This document shows, in pieces, positions 18,222 to 27,754 of a stretch of 64,000 bases of DNA. Each line of letters begins with the position of its first letter. Within the stretch, counting starts at the first letter, position 1. Source of the stretch: Mycobacterium asiaticum DSM 44297 (GTDB lineage Bacteria > Actinomycetota > Actinomycetes > Mycobacteriales > Mycobacteriaceae); assembly GCF_000613245.1 (NCBI RefSeq), contig NZ_HG964936.1, forward strand, positions 442,521-506,520. The letters are read 5' to 3'. The notes beneath the pieces were generated by a model. That model made no database searches. It was not told the origin of the DNA and saw nothing but the letters and a program-made list of their open reading frames with translations. The translations under genes were made by a program, and so were the position numbers.

Positions 18222-19007
18222 TCAGGTTAACGCGGCCGTCGGCCCTGCTCGCCGGGTCAGATAGTCGATCTGGAGATGAATGGAGTACAGGACCAGCGGC
18301 GGCAACACGATGAACGGAATGTTCTCGGCGATGAACTTGAACCCCAGTCCGAAGGCGCCCTGTCCGATATGGGTGAATCCAGCGCCCACTTCAGCCAGGA
18401 AGTAGACGGCGGTGCTGCTCATCAGCACAGCGCAGCCAGCAAACGCGATCCACAGGCTGCGGATGCGTGACTCAGCGGGCAAGTTGCGACGGATCAGGCG
18501 CGTCCACATTGCGAATACGGTCACTCCCGTGCAGACGCCTACGACCTCGAGCGCGAAGATCCACGGGTTGCCACTGACATAGCGGGTGTCGGCCAGCCCG
18601 TACTGCCACCACAACCATTTCCAGCCCGGGTCGGATGTGGGCGCCCAGAGGCCGAGGGGATGGCCGATCAAGAAGACGAGCTCGTAACCGATCTGGCTGC
18701 CCGCCGTGTACGGCAGGTAGAAGAGGGTCAGTTCGGTTGCCTTGTCGAGACGAGACCGCTTCTCTCCCGGCGCATTCCACAGAATGACAAAGGGCAACAG
18801 GAGCACCGGTATGCCGAATATCACGTTCGCAATGACGTCTGCGGTGAATGTCGGTGCGATGAGGCCCGTGCCAACGCCGACGGTCATCAAGAGAAAGACG
18901 GCGAAGGTGAAAATCGCTGTCGCGGTGTAGATCTTCAATCGGTGCGGGGCCCAGGGCTGCGCGAAATCATGATCAATGTCGTCGAGCGTCGTGACGTCGT
19001 TGTGCAC
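18222..19007 (-). CDS. Emopamil-binding-protein-like (EXPERA-type) membrane protein
   Basis: A 261-aa polytopic protein with about six hydrophobic segments. Two stretches align well, from memory, with the human sterol delta8-delta7 isomerase EBP: WQYGLADTRYVSGNPWIFALE against its YxxxDSRY...ME segment, and VYFLAEVGAGFTH...ENIPFIVLP against its YFLTEHRDGFQH...MNALWLVLP segment. By that alignment the catalytic Glu residues are kept (E109, E154), N229 is kept, the His is Gln (Q105) and the Trp is Phe (F232). It may be an isomerase acting on a sterol-like or isoprenoid double bond, but activity is unproven. GTG 19007 is chosen because GGAGG lies six bases upstream. Confidence 0.6.
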   Translation of the reverse strand: MHNDVTTLDDIDHDFAQPWAPHRLKIYTATAIFTFAVFLLMTVGVGTGLIAPTFTADVIANVIFGIPVLLLPFVILWNAPGEKRSRLDKATELTLFYLPYTAGSQIGYELVFLIGHPLGLWAPTSDPGWKWLWWQYGLADTRYVSGNPWIFALEVVGVCTGVTVFAMWTRLIRRNLPAESRIRSLWIAFAGCAVLMSSTAVYFLAEVGAGFTHIGQGAFGLGFKFIAENIPFIVLPPLVLYSIHLQIDYLTRRAGPTAALT

Positions 19008-19104
19008 GAGGGTCCTCCGTCGTCGAAAGGCGAGTATCAACTACTTGTGATAGGGAAGCATATATGGCGAGCCGTCGTGCGACCATGTTGCGCGCGGTGG
19101 AAAT

Positions 19105-20616
19105 ATGGGTAGTTACGGCGATGCCGACCCTGAGCCGCCACCCAGCGAAAGAATGAGCGTGCCTGACGATCGACTCCTGGTGCCCGGCCACACCTGCTGG
19201 CGTCTGGCGCGGGCCGAACAGTTCACCGCGCTGATCGATGCGGCCGACTATTTCCGGCACGTCAAGGCCGCGATGCTGCGCGCTCAGCACCGGATCATGC
19301 TCATCGGTTGGGATTTGGACCTCAGGATGGCTTTTGAGCGGGGCGCCAGGACCCTGCCCGGCCCCAATCAGCTGGGCACCTTCCTGTATTGGATGCTGCG
19401 CAAGCGACCGGACCTGCAGATCTACCTGCTGAAGTCCAATCTGCGCCTGTTGCCGGTGTTCGACGACGTATGGTTCGGTCTTACCCCGGTGTCAGTGGTG
19501 AACCAGATCAGCAACAAGCGACTGCATTTCGCCGTTGACGGCGATCATCCGACCGGATCGGTCCATCACCAAAAGATCGCGGTCATCGACGATGCGGTGG
19601 GGTTCTGCGGCGGAATCGACCTCACCATCGGGCGCTGGGATACCCCCGCGCATCAGCACGGCAGCCGCCGCCGGCGCGCCCTGGGGCGTAGCTATGGGCC
19701 GCGCCACGAGGTGGGCGCGGCCGTCGACCGTGCTGCCGCAGCGGCTCTCGCCGCGCAAGCTAGAGAGCGCTGGCAGAACGCAACCGGCCAGTCGCTGGCC
19801 CCGGTGGAGGCCAGGCACACGGCATGGCCCGGCAGGTTGGACCCCATCCTGCGCAATGTCGACATCGGTATCGCGCGGACCATTCCGGAATCGGACGATC
19901 GCGGTGAGGTCCGCGAGGTCGAGGCACTGAACCTGAGGGCGATCGCTGCGGCGCGGCGCACCATCTATCTGGAGAATCAGTACCTGGCGGCGCGACGCAT
20001 CGTCGAGGCGCTCGCCGCTCGATTGAGCGAACGTGACGGACCCGAGATCGTCATCGTCTTGCCGCGAAGAGGCAACAACCCGCTCGAACGAGGGGCGATG
20101 GACAGTGCGCGCCACCTGCTTCTGCAGCTGCTCTGGGAGGCGGACACGCACGGGCGATTGGGTGTCTACTGGCCGGTGACCGACGGTGGAACGCCAATCT
20201 ATGTTCACTCGAAGGTACTGGCGATCGACGATCGGCTGCTGCGTATCGGATCATCCAACATCAACAACCGATCACTGGGCTTCGACAGTGAATGCGACCT
20301 GGCCATCGAGGCCCACCCCGAGGGTGCCGCCCACGACGACGTTCGGCGCCAAATCGTCTGCGTGCGAGACCGGCTGATCGCCGAACACCTCGGGGTGTCG
20401 GTCAGCGAATTCGAGCGGGTGGCGGGGCAATCCGGTTCTGTCCTGAAAGCCGTTGAAACACTTCGTGGTCGGGGAAAGACCTTGCGGCCACTCACCGAGG
20501 ACACTGTGTCCGGCGAGGCGAGTCCGCTGGCCGAGAACGACCTGATGGACCCGGACCATGTGCCGCGGTCGCTGACTCGGACCGTACAGCGGTTCATCAC
20601 GGGACTCCGGAGCTGA
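19105..20616 (+). CDS. Phospholipase D-type phosphodiesterase
   Basis: A 503-aa protein with two HKD motifs: HHQKIAVID near residue 155 and VHSKVLAIDDRLLRIGSSN near residue 369. Each carries the His, Lys and Asp needed for the two-site PLD active centre. Domain order matches bacterial PLD or cardiolipin-synthase-like enzymes, which hydrolyse or transfer phosphatidyl groups. No signal peptide is visible, so a cytoplasmic or membrane-associated role is likely. The start at 19105 is uncertain; an ATG at 19153 would also give a complete enzyme. Divergent from the EBP-like gene. Confidence 0.85.
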   Translation: MGSYGDADPEPPPSERMSVPDDRLLVPGHTCWRLARAEQFTALIDAADYFRHVKAAMLRAQHRIMLIGWDLDLRMAFERGARTLPGPNQLGTFLYWMLRKRPDLQIYLLKSNLRLLPVFDDVWFGLTPVSVVNQISNKRLHFAVDGDHPTGSVHHQKIAVIDDAVGFCGGIDLTIGRWDTPAHQHGSRRRRALGRSYGPRHEVGAAVDRAAAAALAAQARERWQNATGQSLAPVEARHTAWPGRLDPILRNVDIGIARTIPESDDRGEVREVEALNLRAIAAARRTIYLENQYLAARRIVEALAARLSERDGPEIVIVLPRRGNNPLERGAMDSARHLLLQLLWEADTHGRLGVYWPVTDGGTPIYVHSKVLAIDDRLLRIGSSNINNRSLGFDSECDLAIEAHPEGAAHDDVRRQIVCVRDRLIAEHLGVSVSEFERVAGQSGSVLKAVETLRGRGKTLRPLTEDTVSGEASPLAENDLMDPDHVPRSLTRTVQRFITGLRS

Positions 20617-20628
20617 CCGGAGCCCACG

Positions 20629-21561
20629 TCACCGCAGCTGCGGGAGCACCTCTTCGGCAAACAGCTCGAGGTGCGCCAGGTCGGACATGTCGAGCATCTG
20701 CGCATAGACGCGCTGCGTCCCCAGCTCCGCCCACGGGCCGAGCTTGTCCACGATCTCGGCGGGCGTGCCGACCAAGGGGCTGTTGGAGCGCATCTCATCG
20801 ACTTCCCGGCCGATCACCGACGCCCGCCGGGCCACTTCGGCGTCATCTCGACCCGCGCACAACACGAAGGCGCAGGAGTAGACGATCGAGTCGGCGGCCC
20901 TGCCCGCGGCATCCACCGCATCGGAGACCCGCTGAAACTGCCTCTCCGCCACCTCCATCGAGACGAAGGGCAGGTTGAACTCGGCGGCGTAAGCGGCGGC
21001 CAACTCCGGTGTGCGCTTGGCCCCCGTGCCGCCGATCACGATCGGCGGATGCGGGGTTTGCACCGGCTTGGGCAGGGCCGGCGACCCGGCGATCGTGTAG
21101 TGAGCACCGGAATAGTCGAACGTCTCACCCGGTGGCGTCGTCCACAGTCCCGTGACGATGGCCAGCTGCTCGGTGAGCCGGTCGAACCGCTCCCGCACCG
21201 ACGGAAACGGAATCCCGTAAGCCTGATGCTCGGCTTCGAACCAGCCGCTGCCCAAGCCGAATTCAACTCGCCCGCCGCTCATTTCGTCGACCTGCGCCAC
21301 CGCGACCGCGAGCGGGCCGGGATAGCGGAACGTCGCCGAAGTCACCAGTGTGCCCAGGCGTATCTGGGACGTCTCGCGCGCGATCGCGCCCAAGGTGACC
21401 CACGAATCCGTTGGACCCGGCAGGCCGTCACCGCTCATCGCCAAATAGTGATCGGAGCGGAAGAACGCGGCATAACCGAGCCGTTCGGCGGTCTGCGCGA
21501 CGGCGAGCTGGTCGGTGTACGAGGCGCCTTGCTGCGGTTCGACAAATACCCGAAACTCCAT
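20629..21561 (-). CDS. LLM-class F420-dependent oxidoreductase
   Basis: A 310-aa luciferase-like monooxygenase-fold protein. The N-terminal FRVFVEPQQGASY, the FFRSDHYLAM region and the conserved glycine-rich element RVEFGLGSGWFEAEH fit the mycobacterial F420-dependent group. PPIVIGGTGAKRTPELAA is another family motif. Such enzymes use F420H2 or oxidised F420 for hydride transfer on varied substrates; the substrate here is unknown. It is convergent with the PLD gene. Confidence 0.85.
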   Translation of the reverse strand: MEFRVFVEPQQGASYTDQLAVAQTAERLGYAAFFRSDHYLAMSGDGLPGPTDSWVTLGAIARETSQIRLGTLVTSATFRYPGPLAVAVAQVDEMSGGRVEFGLGSGWFEAEHQAYGIPFPSVRERFDRLTEQLAIVTGLWTTPPGETFDYSGAHYTIAGSPALPKPVQTPHPPIVIGGTGAKRTPELAAAYAAEFNLPFVSMEVAERQFQRVSDAVDAAGRAADSIVYSCAFVLCAGRDDAEVARRASVIGREVDEMRSNSPLVGTPAEIVDKLGPWAELGTQRVYAQMLDMSDLAHLELFAEEVLPQLR

Positions 21562-21602
21562 GGTTCCTTCCGAATCCGTAATTACCGCAACATGTTAACG
21601 GC

Positions 21603-22580
21603 TCACGGTGTGTGCGTCTCCTTGCGGTGCAGATCGCTGAACTTCACACTGACACGCTGGAACCCCTTGACGCGCTCGGCCTTGGCTTTGCGGGTGTAGG
21701 TCTTGCGGTCCGCCGGTGTGAGATCGACATCGTCGGTGAACGGCGTCAGCAACGCACGTGGATGCAGCTGCTCCACCAGGACAACGTTGATCTCGGCGCA
21801 GAGCACCAATGTCGAGGAGATCAGGAACAAAAATGCCAGCATGCCGAGGACCAACGCGAAGACGCTGTTGGTGGCGCTCGACGTTTTCACGACATGCCCG
21901 ATGTAGCCGGCGCCGAACCATTGCAGCACCTGCCAGATCAGTGCGCCCGCGAGCGCACCCGGCAACACCTGTCGGTAGGTCAAGTCTCGGGCGGTAGTGA
22001 CGCGGAACAGCACCAGACAGATCACGGCGTTCATACACACCGTGATGACCGTGACGCCGAGCTTCCCCGCCACCCCCAGCGATCCGGTCACGTGTCCGAC
22101 GGTCGACAGGACAGTGGTGGCGATGGCGGCCGAGCCGAGCACCAGGAGCAGCATCAAACTGTGTTTGCGGCTCCTGATCGCGTCGCGGCGAGCGTGCTTG
22201 GGCACCGCCCACACCGAATCCATCGCGTTCTGCACCGCCTGCCCCACACCCAGGCCGCCGTAGAGCGCGCCAAGGATGCCAACCACCACGGCCACGGTTC
22301 CGCCGCTGAGGCCTTCCGGCTGGTGCAGCTGACTGCCGATGACCGGGAATTGGCTCAACGTGCTCTGCAGCACCTGCGCCTGTAGGTCCGGCCGGCCCCG
22401 CAGCAGCACTCCGAGGCCGGTGGTCAGCAGCAACAGCAGCGGAAACAGCGAGACGAAGGCGTAGTACGTGATCAGCGCGGCCAGGTATCCGCCCTGATCA
22501 TCGAGATATTTATAGACGACCGCGACGACCAACCCAACGCCACGGTTGCGTCGCTGCAACCTGTCCAGCCAGCCGACCAT
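21603..22580 (-). CDS. YihY/virulence factor BrkB family membrane protein
   Basis: A 325-aa polytopic protein with the family signature KYLDDQGGYLAALITYYAF near the N-terminus, followed by SLFPLLLLLTTGLG. About six hydrophobic helices end near residue 255, after which a charged tail of about 70 residues extends into the cytoplasm. The family is widespread and its function uncertain; it has been proposed as a transporter or envelope protein. It lies upstream of the F420 oxidoreductase gene with a 41-base gap and may be co-transcribed with it. Confidence 0.88.
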   Translation of the reverse strand: MVGWLDRLQRRNRGVGLVVAVVYKYLDDQGGYLAALITYYAFVSLFPLLLLLTTGLGVLLRGRPDLQAQVLQSTLSQFPVIGSQLHQPEGLSGGTVAVVVGILGALYGGLGVGQAVQNAMDSVWAVPKHARRDAIRSRKHSLMLLLVLGSAAIATTVLSTVGHVTGSLGVAGKLGVTVITVCMNAVICLVLFRVTTARDLTYRQVLPGALAGALIWQVLQWFGAGYIGHVVKTSSATNSVFALVLGMLAFLFLISSTLVLCAEINVVLVEQLHPRALLTPFTDDVDLTPADRKTYTRKAKAERVKGFQRVSVKFSDLHRKETHTP

Positions 22581-22678
22581 CGCCGCTCACTTCATTCACA
22601 CCGAAGCCATCCCCGCCCGCAGGGCTGCCGGTGAGATACCCCCGACGGCACGATGTCAACCAGGCGCGCCGGGAATGG

Positions 22679-23098
22679 TCACGGCAGGTTGGTGGCCAGG
22701 AACGTTAGCGGCAGCCCGCACACCGAAAGATCGATCTCCTCGAGATAGTTGCCGTCACTGGAGAAGCCCTGTCGGAATCGGGTGATCGAGCCGTAGCGTT
22801 TGGCGATGTCTTCGGCCGCGGACGCGCCGGGAACCTGCACCACCACCGTGTAGACGCCGTCCCCGTGGCTGGACAGGAAGTCGTTCACCGAGGCGGCGAC
22901 CTCAGCGGTAGATGCCGGGTCGGGACTGATCAGTTCGATACCCCGCGCCCAGTCCAGCAGCACCCGCAGTCCCAACTCGTGCAGGGTGACCTCGTTGAAG
23001 GTGAAGCCAAGCTCGGTGAACAGGCGCCCCACCTCGTCGTGACGGTCCCGCCCCACCGCGAAGACAACGTGATGCAGCCGCGAAGGTGAGTCGGTCAT
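22679..23098 (-). CDS. VOC-superfamily (glyoxalase/dioxygenase-fold) protein
   Basis: A 139-aa protein with a VOC-like N-terminus (RLHHVVFAVGRDRHDEVGRL), a His in the first strand and Glu residues at GIELISP and LEEIDLS that could serve as metal ligands. It is half the length of a two-domain dioxygenase, so it may dimerise. It is the last gene of the 22679-30810 operon: its ATG overlaps the P450 stop by four bases (ATGA). A role as a late enzyme or binding protein for the same substrate is inferred from position only. Confidence 0.75.
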   Translation of the reverse strand: MTDSPSRLHHVVFAVGRDRHDEVGRLFTELGFTFNEVTLHELGLRVLLDWARGIELISPDPASTAEVAASVNDFLSSHGDGVYTVVVQVPGASAAEDIAKRYGSITRFRQGFSSDGNYLEEIDLSVCGLPLTFLATNLP

Positions 23099-24330
23099 CG
23101 CCCTGGCCCGAACTCGACGATCAGGCTGGTCGGTCCGCTCATGCCCATCATTGGCTTCCAGGGTGCCGGTGCCGCTCGACGGGCATCGGGTATCCGTCGC
23201 GCCAGAATCGTGAGCCCTTCGGCCAATTCCTTCCTGGCCAGGTTCGCGCCCAGGCAGTAGTGCGCGCCGCCACCGAACGTCAACACCGCGGGTGCGCCCT
23301 GCCGGGTGATGTCGAAGCGGTCGGGGTCTGGGTAGATCTCGGGATCACGATTGGCCGCAAAGGAATTGACGAACAAGAACACGCCAGCCGGGAAGGTGTA
23401 TCCGCCGAACGCGACGTCCTCAGCTACGGTGCGGACCGTGTTACAGACCGCAGGCGAGTGGCGCATGCTCTCTTCGACCGCGGACATGGCGAGTTCCGGA
23501 CGTTCCCGCAGCACCGCCCACTGCTCGGGATGATCCAGCAACACCTGCACAGAGGCGGCCAGTTGATTGCGGGTGGTGTCGGTTCCGGCAAGTAGCAGTC
23601 CAGCCACCGTCATGCGCAATTCCTCGGCACTGAGGCGGTCGCCGTCATCCTCGGCGCGGATGAGAGCAGAGAGCAGGTCATCGGTCAGATGGTGCCGTCG
23701 TTCGGCGATCATGTCGTCGACGTAGGCGTCGAGTTCGGCCCAACCGCGAAGGACGGTCGGCATCTCCTCGACCAGGTTGACCGAGAAGTTGACCATCTTG
23801 AAGATCGCTTCGGCCCATCCTTCGAACTGGCCCCAATCTCCTCGTGGCGCACCGAGTAACGCACAGATGATCGGGATCGGATAGTGCCGGGCGATGTCGG
23901 TGACGATGTCGCAGCGCCCGACGGCAGCCACGCCGTCGATCAGTTCGTTGAGCACCGTCTCGATCGTGTCGTCGAGCCGGGCGATCGCGCGTGGGGTGAA
24001 GGCCCGCGAGACGAGGCTGCGCAGCCGATGGTGTTCGGCGCCTTCGGCGCAGATTATGCTGCCTACGACCCGATCCCACAGTGGACCTGATGTCACGCCC
24101 TGGGCAGCCAGATGTAGGCCCGGTGGGATGACGAATCGGGTATCGCGAAGAATGCCTCGGGCAAGTTCGTACGAAAGCACTTCGGGGCCAAGCGGGCCGA
24201 GGGCGATCGGGGCGACTTGTTGCGCCGCCCGGATTCGGTCGCAGACCGCATGTGGCGGTTCGTTGACGTCGTATTCGAGCGTCGGGAGTCCCGCATCGAA
24301 GATGCTGGGCGCGCTGGTCGCGGCGGTCAT
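23095..24330 (-). CDS. Cytochrome P450
   Basis: A 411-aa soluble bacterial P450 with the I-helix AGTDTTRNQ, the K-helix ExxR in VEESMRHSP and the heme loop FGGGAHYCLGANLA with its Cys ligand. It is a close paralogue of the P450 at 51987-53216: both share, for instance, IFDA, LPTL, PIIICALLGAP-like and AGTDTTRNQLAASVQVL stretches, so the two probably act on related compounds. Its start overlaps the stop of the DapB-like gene upstream (ATGA) and its stop overlaps the VOC gene, giving tight coupling. Confidence 0.92.
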   Translation of the reverse strand: MTAATSAPSIFDAGLPTLEYDVNEPPHAVCDRIRAAQQVAPIALGPLGPEVLSYELARGILRDTRFVIPPGLHLAAQGVTSGPLWDRVVGSIICAEGAEHHRLRSLVSRAFTPRAIARLDDTIETVLNELIDGVAAVGRCDIVTDIARHYPIPIICALLGAPRGDWGQFEGWAEAIFKMVNFSVNLVEEMPTVLRGWAELDAYVDDMIAERRHHLTDDLLSALIRAEDDGDRLSAEELRMTVAGLLLAGTDTTRNQLAASVQVLLDHPEQWAVLRERPELAMSAVEESMRHSPAVCNTVRTVAEDVAFGGYTFPAGVFLFVNSFAANRDPEIYPDPDRFDITRQGAPAVLTFGGGAHYCLGANLARKELAEGLTILARRIPDARRAAPAPWKPMMGMSGPTSLIVEFGPGR

Positions 24331-25379
24331 TTGCGCACCAGCCCTCTTGGTCGCACCAAACCGAGATCCAGCTGGGTCAGCCAACCAGGCGCCGCATCGC
24401 AAACGTCGGGGATGGCGTTGACGGCGCCCATCGCGGTCCAATTGTAGCCGGGGTGGCTCATACTGCCGTCAGCGGACTCGACGCCTTCCAAGGTCAGGGC
24501 GCTCGGTGGATCGCCGTCAATCACGATGCGGTACCGCGTTTTCCCCCAATCCCACGCCGGATCGATGTGGTCGGGGCCCCCGGTCAGATAGATGGCGTGG
24601 AATACGATCAGAGGTTGGCCTTCGACCAACGCTGTCCAGGTGTGATGTTGCGCGGCGACCGTCCCGCTGGGAATCACACCAAGCTCGTGCGAAATGTCGC
24701 CGGTGGCGGTTGCCACGGTCAATTCGTGGTTGATGTCGTCGATTTCGACCCCAAGGCCGTCCGCGAGCATGTACATCGATTGCGCAAAGAACGGCAAGCC
24801 CAGGCCCAGAATTGTTGGCGACGAGAGGAATTCATCTTTGGGTTTACCGAAGCCCAGCCAGTCGATGTGGTCCAGAGGCGCGTCGGCGAGCACGTTGACC
24901 ACCTCGTAAACCTCGATCTTGTCGACCCGGCTGATGACGCGGGCCAGTGTCAGGGGCAGCAGGTCACCGGCGTACCCCGGGTGGATACCGCCGCCGTGGA
25001 AGCTGGTGTTGCCCTCCTGGCAGGCGGCTTCGATTTTCGCGGCGTCCTCCCGAAAATCCCTGGATGGGTGAAAGAATCCACTGGTGGTCACGACGTTCTT
25101 GCCGGACCGCAACAGTCGGCAGGCCGTCTCGACGTCCATGATGATCGGTGTATAGAACACGCAGTCGGCGTCGGTTGCGACCACCGAGTCAATGTCGTCG
25201 GTAGTAATCACCCCGGTCGGTGGGATGCCGACGATATCCCCTGCGTCCTTTCCGACCTTCTCGGGCGTATGCACTAGGACGGCAACCAATTCGAACACGG
25301 GACTGTCTGCGAAATGCCGGAGCGCCACCTGCCCGACATCTCCGGTCATCCATTGGATGACGCGATAGGTCTTCGACAT
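24327..25379 (-). CDS. DapB-like / diaminopentanoate-dehydrogenase-like NAD(P) oxidoreductase (copy A2)
   Basis: A 350-aa protein with an N-terminal Rossmann-like region (YRVIQWMTGDVGQVALRHF) and the family pattern of Thr/Gly motifs (NVVTTSGFFHP, GGGIHPGYAGDLLPL). Mycobacteria carry many such proteins, annotated as dihydrodipicolinate-reductase-like with a 2,4-diaminopentanoate-dehydrogenase C-terminal domain; lysine synthesis is not the likely role. It is most similar to the 34406-35497 protein (both have ALRHFAD and PEKVGKDAG). The gene sits between its partner copy (25394) and the P450 in one operon. Confidence 0.8.
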   Translation of the reverse strand: MSKTYRVIQWMTGDVGQVALRHFADSPVFELVAVLVHTPEKVGKDAGDIVGIPPTGVITTDDIDSVVATDADCVFYTPIIMDVETACRLLRSGKNVVTTSGFFHPSRDFREDAAKIEAACQEGNTSFHGGGIHPGYAGDLLPLTLARVISRVDKIEVYEVVNVLADAPLDHIDWLGFGKPKDEFLSSPTILGLGLPFFAQSMYMLADGLGVEIDDINHELTVATATGDISHELGVIPSGTVAAQHHTWTALVEGQPLIVFHAIYLTGGPDHIDPAWDWGKTRYRIVIDGDPPSALTLEGVESADGSMSHPGYNWTAMGAVNAIPDVCDAAPGWLTQLDLGLVRPRGLVRK

Positions 25380-25393
25380 CGAATCCTGTCCTT

Positions 25394-26452
25394 TCAGTTG
25401 CGTGCCAGCACGCCTCGCGGAAGTAGCAAGGGCAGGTCGGTGTAGGTGGCGATGCCGGGCGGCGCCGCGACAACTGCGGGTATCGCCGTGATCGGCGGCA
25501 TTGCGGTAATGGTCAACCCGAGCATGATGTAGTCCTCGATCGATTCGCCGTGAAAGTCCGGTGGCGGCTCGAAATTCAGTGTTGTCTTGATGGTGGGGCG
25601 CCCCTCGACCGTTACGGTGTAACCGAAGTTCGTCGACCAGGCCGGGTCCAGGGACTGGCCCTTGGTCCAGACGGCGCGGAGTTCGATCACCTCGCGGGCG
25701 TCGAAAATCCCCTTCCACCGCACATCGATGCCCGCCACACATCCCTTCTTGATTGTCCAGTCGCCCGGTAGCGTGAGATCTTCTGTGGTTTGGGCGAATT
25801 CGACTGTGCAATTGATGTCGTCGAGTTGGACGCCGAGGGCATCGGCGAGCAGCTGCACCGCTTCGCGAAAAATTCCGGATCCCTTTTCGGTGATGGCGGG
25901 CAGATCCGGCTGATCGATCGGGTACCCGAAACCCATCGGTATCTCCGTTGCCGGCGAGTTGTAGATGCTGGTGTCGAAGGATTCGACGATTGCTATCCGA
26001 TCGACTCGATCGGAGAGGCCGGCCGTGACGACCGCCAGCAGTTGAATGAACCCCGGGTTGATGCCGCTGCCGAAGATGGTCGCGTCGCCGTGCGCACACG
26101 CGTCGCTGATGCGGTCCCGGGCGGAGCCCAGTTGGTGTCCGGTGATGAATTCTGAGGTGGTCACCACGTTGATTCCCGCTCGCAGAATGCGAGCCACCTC
26201 ATCAACATCGGCGAACATCGGGTTGTAGACGACGCAGTCGGGTTGCAGCCCGAGTAGCGCATCGACATCGTCGGTGGCATGGATTCCGAGGGGCGCCATG
26301 CCACACAGCTCCCCGACGTCACGGCCGACCTTCTCGGGCGACCACGCGTAGCAGCCGACGAGCTCGAGCAGTGAATTGGCGGTGATCGCGTGGACGGATT
26401 TCTTGCCCACGTTGCCCGTCGTCCATTGGACGACGCGCAGCTTCCCCGTCAC
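25394..26452 (-). CDS. DapB-like NAD(P) oxidoreductase (copy A1)
   Basis: A 352-aa protein of the same family, starting at a GTG that overlaps the upstream stop by four bases. The N-terminus [16 protein letters not shown] gives the nucleotide loop; [16 protein letters not shown] is the counterpart of the GGGIHPG motif in the partner protein. Its closest relative in the window is the 33324-34403 protein. Two distinct DapB-like proteins in tandem, repeated in the neighbouring block, suggest a heteromer or two successive reductions. Substrate unknown. Confidence 0.8.
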   Translation of the reverse strand: MTGKLRVVQWTTGNVGKKSVHAITANSLLELVGCYAWSPEKVGRDVGELCGMAPLGIHATDDVDALLGLQPDCVVYNPMFADVDEVARILRAGINVVTTSEFITGHQLGSARDRISDACAHGDATIFGSGINPGFIQLLAVVTAGLSDRVDRIAIVESFDTSIYNSPATEIPMGFGYPIDQPDLPAITEKGSGIFREAVQLLADALGVQLDDINCTVEFAQTTEDLTLPGDWTIKKGCVAGIDVRWKGIFDAREVIELRAVWTKGQSLDPAWSTNFGYTVTVEGRPTIKTTLNFEPPPDFHGESIEDYIMLGLTITAMPPITAIPAVVAAPPGIATYTDLPLLLPRGVLARN

Positions 26453-26883
26453 GGCTTCGCGCCGGCCTGCTGTTGCGCGGCTTGGCGGGCGAGCCTTTCC
26501 TCATGGATGCGGACCAGTTCACGGAACCCGAGTCGGTGGTATTTCGGTGTCGGCTGAATGCCCCAGACGTCTTTGGCGGTGTCCTTGCCTTCGGCGCCTT
26601 CTGGCGGACCCAATGGCGGGTAGGGGTATTTGCATTCCAGATTGTCATCGGAGTAACGGACTTTGAGTAGCTCACTGCAGATTTCAGTGAGGCTCAACGT
26701 CGGATAACCGTAATAGACCGCCATGAACGGCAGCGTGAACGCGCCCTCGATGACCAGCGCCACCAGGCACACGAGTACCGCACGCTTGATCCACTTATGC
26801 ATGCGCGCGTAATAGGGCGTCGTTCCCGGTGGAAGGTCTTCTGCCGCTTCGTTTTCAGCTGTGGGTGATGGGGTAGTGGTCAT
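26449..26883 (-). CDS. 144-aa single-TM protein of the NorQD-associated operon
   Basis: A 144-aa protein with an acidic/Pro-rich N-terminus, one strong hydrophobic helix at about residues 34-56, and a C-terminal region of about 85 residues with two Cys (EICSELL and LECKYPYP) and many charged residues. The tail ends in an amphipathic [12 protein letters not shown] helix. AAAGGAG lies eight bases before the ATG. It sits between the polytopic 231-aa gene and the DapB-like pair, and its stop overlaps the next start. Family not recognised; it may be a subunit of the membrane complex built by the neighbouring genes. Confidence 0.7.
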   Translation of the reverse strand: MTTTPSPTAENEAAEDLPPGTTPYYARMHKWIKRAVLVCLVALVIEGAFTLPFMAVYYGYPTLSLTEICSELLKVRYSDDNLECKYPYPPLGPPEGAEGKDTAKDVWGIQPTPKYHRLGFRELVRIHEERLARQAAQQQAGAKP

Positions 26884-26904
26884 GGAAGTGCTCCTTTGGC
26901 AGCC

Positions 26905-27600
26905 TCAGTCGGAGAAGATTTCACGGTTGACGGTGTGCAGGTAAGGGATCGCGAGGAACGGCGTGATGTAGAAGATGTCGTAGAGCCACCAACCGATCAC
27001 CGGGAAAACCACCCCGGCATAGCGCACGTCGGCGTACATCGTCATGTTGAACACGTAGGCGCACCAGATGACTGTGCCCATCCAGCAGGTGACAATCATC
27101 CATTGATGCCCCCAACGCTTCATCTGCAGAAAGCCGATCGCTGCGGCGACCCGCATCGAGAACACGGTGAGGATCAGACCGGCCACATATGCTTTCTCGC
27201 CGGGCCCCGCTGCGCCACCGACCCACAACTCGTTGTAATGCCAGAAGTACCCGGCATCGAACATGTTGCCCCAACCAATCATCAGCACCCGGTTGATCAG
27301 GGTGTGGTTGGCGACCAGATCCAACGCCCAGCCGAGGCTGTTGAGCATTCCGTCGATCAGCACGAGGTAGCCGATCAGCGTGACGATCATCGGGCGCACC
27401 GACAGGCCCGCGCGCAGCGCCTGGCGCTGCAGCCAGACGCCGCGCATGAAGATGGGGAAGCCGATCAGGCCGGGGGCCCAGCAGCCCATCAGGCCGGCCC
27501 CGACGATCATCCATTTGTCAGCCCGTCGCTGCGCGCTTCGTGACTCGTCCTCGTGCTCGCTGAGGCTGACCGAATCTTGCGGAGCGACAGAAAGACTCAC
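26905..27600 (-). CDS. Polytopic membrane protein, copy A (candidate membrane enzyme)
   Basis: A 231-aa protein started at a GTG that overlaps the 43-aa gene's stop (GTGA). About five hydrophobic segments are seen. Between and after them are polar residues unusual for a simple membrane protein: GWGNMFDAGYFWHYNELW, KRWGHQWM, NMTMYADVRY and the C-terminal IPYLHTVNREIFSD. All are kept in the second copy at 30937-31674, which suggests an active site with His, Asp, Glu and Asn rather than a transport path. I considered AveC-like cyclases and the AmoC/PmoC subunit and could not match either. Genes for NorQ/NorD-type chaperones lie immediately upstream, which suggests metal insertion. Confidence 0.7.
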   Translation of the reverse strand: MSLSVAPQDSVSLSEHEDESRSAQRRADKWMIVGAGLMGCWAPGLIGFPIFMRGVWLQRQALRAGLSVRPMIVTLIGYLVLIDGMLNSLGWALDLVANHTLINRVLMIGWGNMFDAGYFWHYNELWVGGAAGPGEKAYVAGLILTVFSMRVAAAIGFLQMKRWGHQWMIVTCWMGTVIWCAYVFNMTMYADVRYAGVVFPVIGWWLYDIFYITPFLAIPYLHTVNREIFSD

Positions 27601-27728
27601 AGATCCCACCAGCCCCGGGCAAAGGACATGTAGAGCTGGATGCCGAACATGATCAGCAGGTAGCCGTAGATGAAGATCTGGAAGACGATGAGTGCCTTCT
27701 TGCGCTTGCGCTCTTGCTGGTCCACCAT
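27597..27728 (-). CDS. 43-aa single-TM peptide
   Basis: A short gene encoding MVDQQERKRKKALIVFQI followed by a hydrophobic helix and ending FARGWWDL. The charged, Lys/Arg-rich N-terminus should stay in the cytoplasm, with the helix at about residues 13-33. It begins 26 bases after the NorQ-like stop, has a GAGGGAAAGG stretch upstream, and its stop overlaps the start of the polytopic gene by four bases. The overlaps on this strand make it a real gene. Small one-helix subunits often stabilise membrane enzyme complexes. Confidence 0.75.
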   Translation of the reverse strand: MVDQQERKRKKALIVFQIFIYGYLLIMFGIQLYMSFARGWWDL

Positions 27729-27754
27729 TTCGCTGCTGCCTTTCCCTCGTTGTC

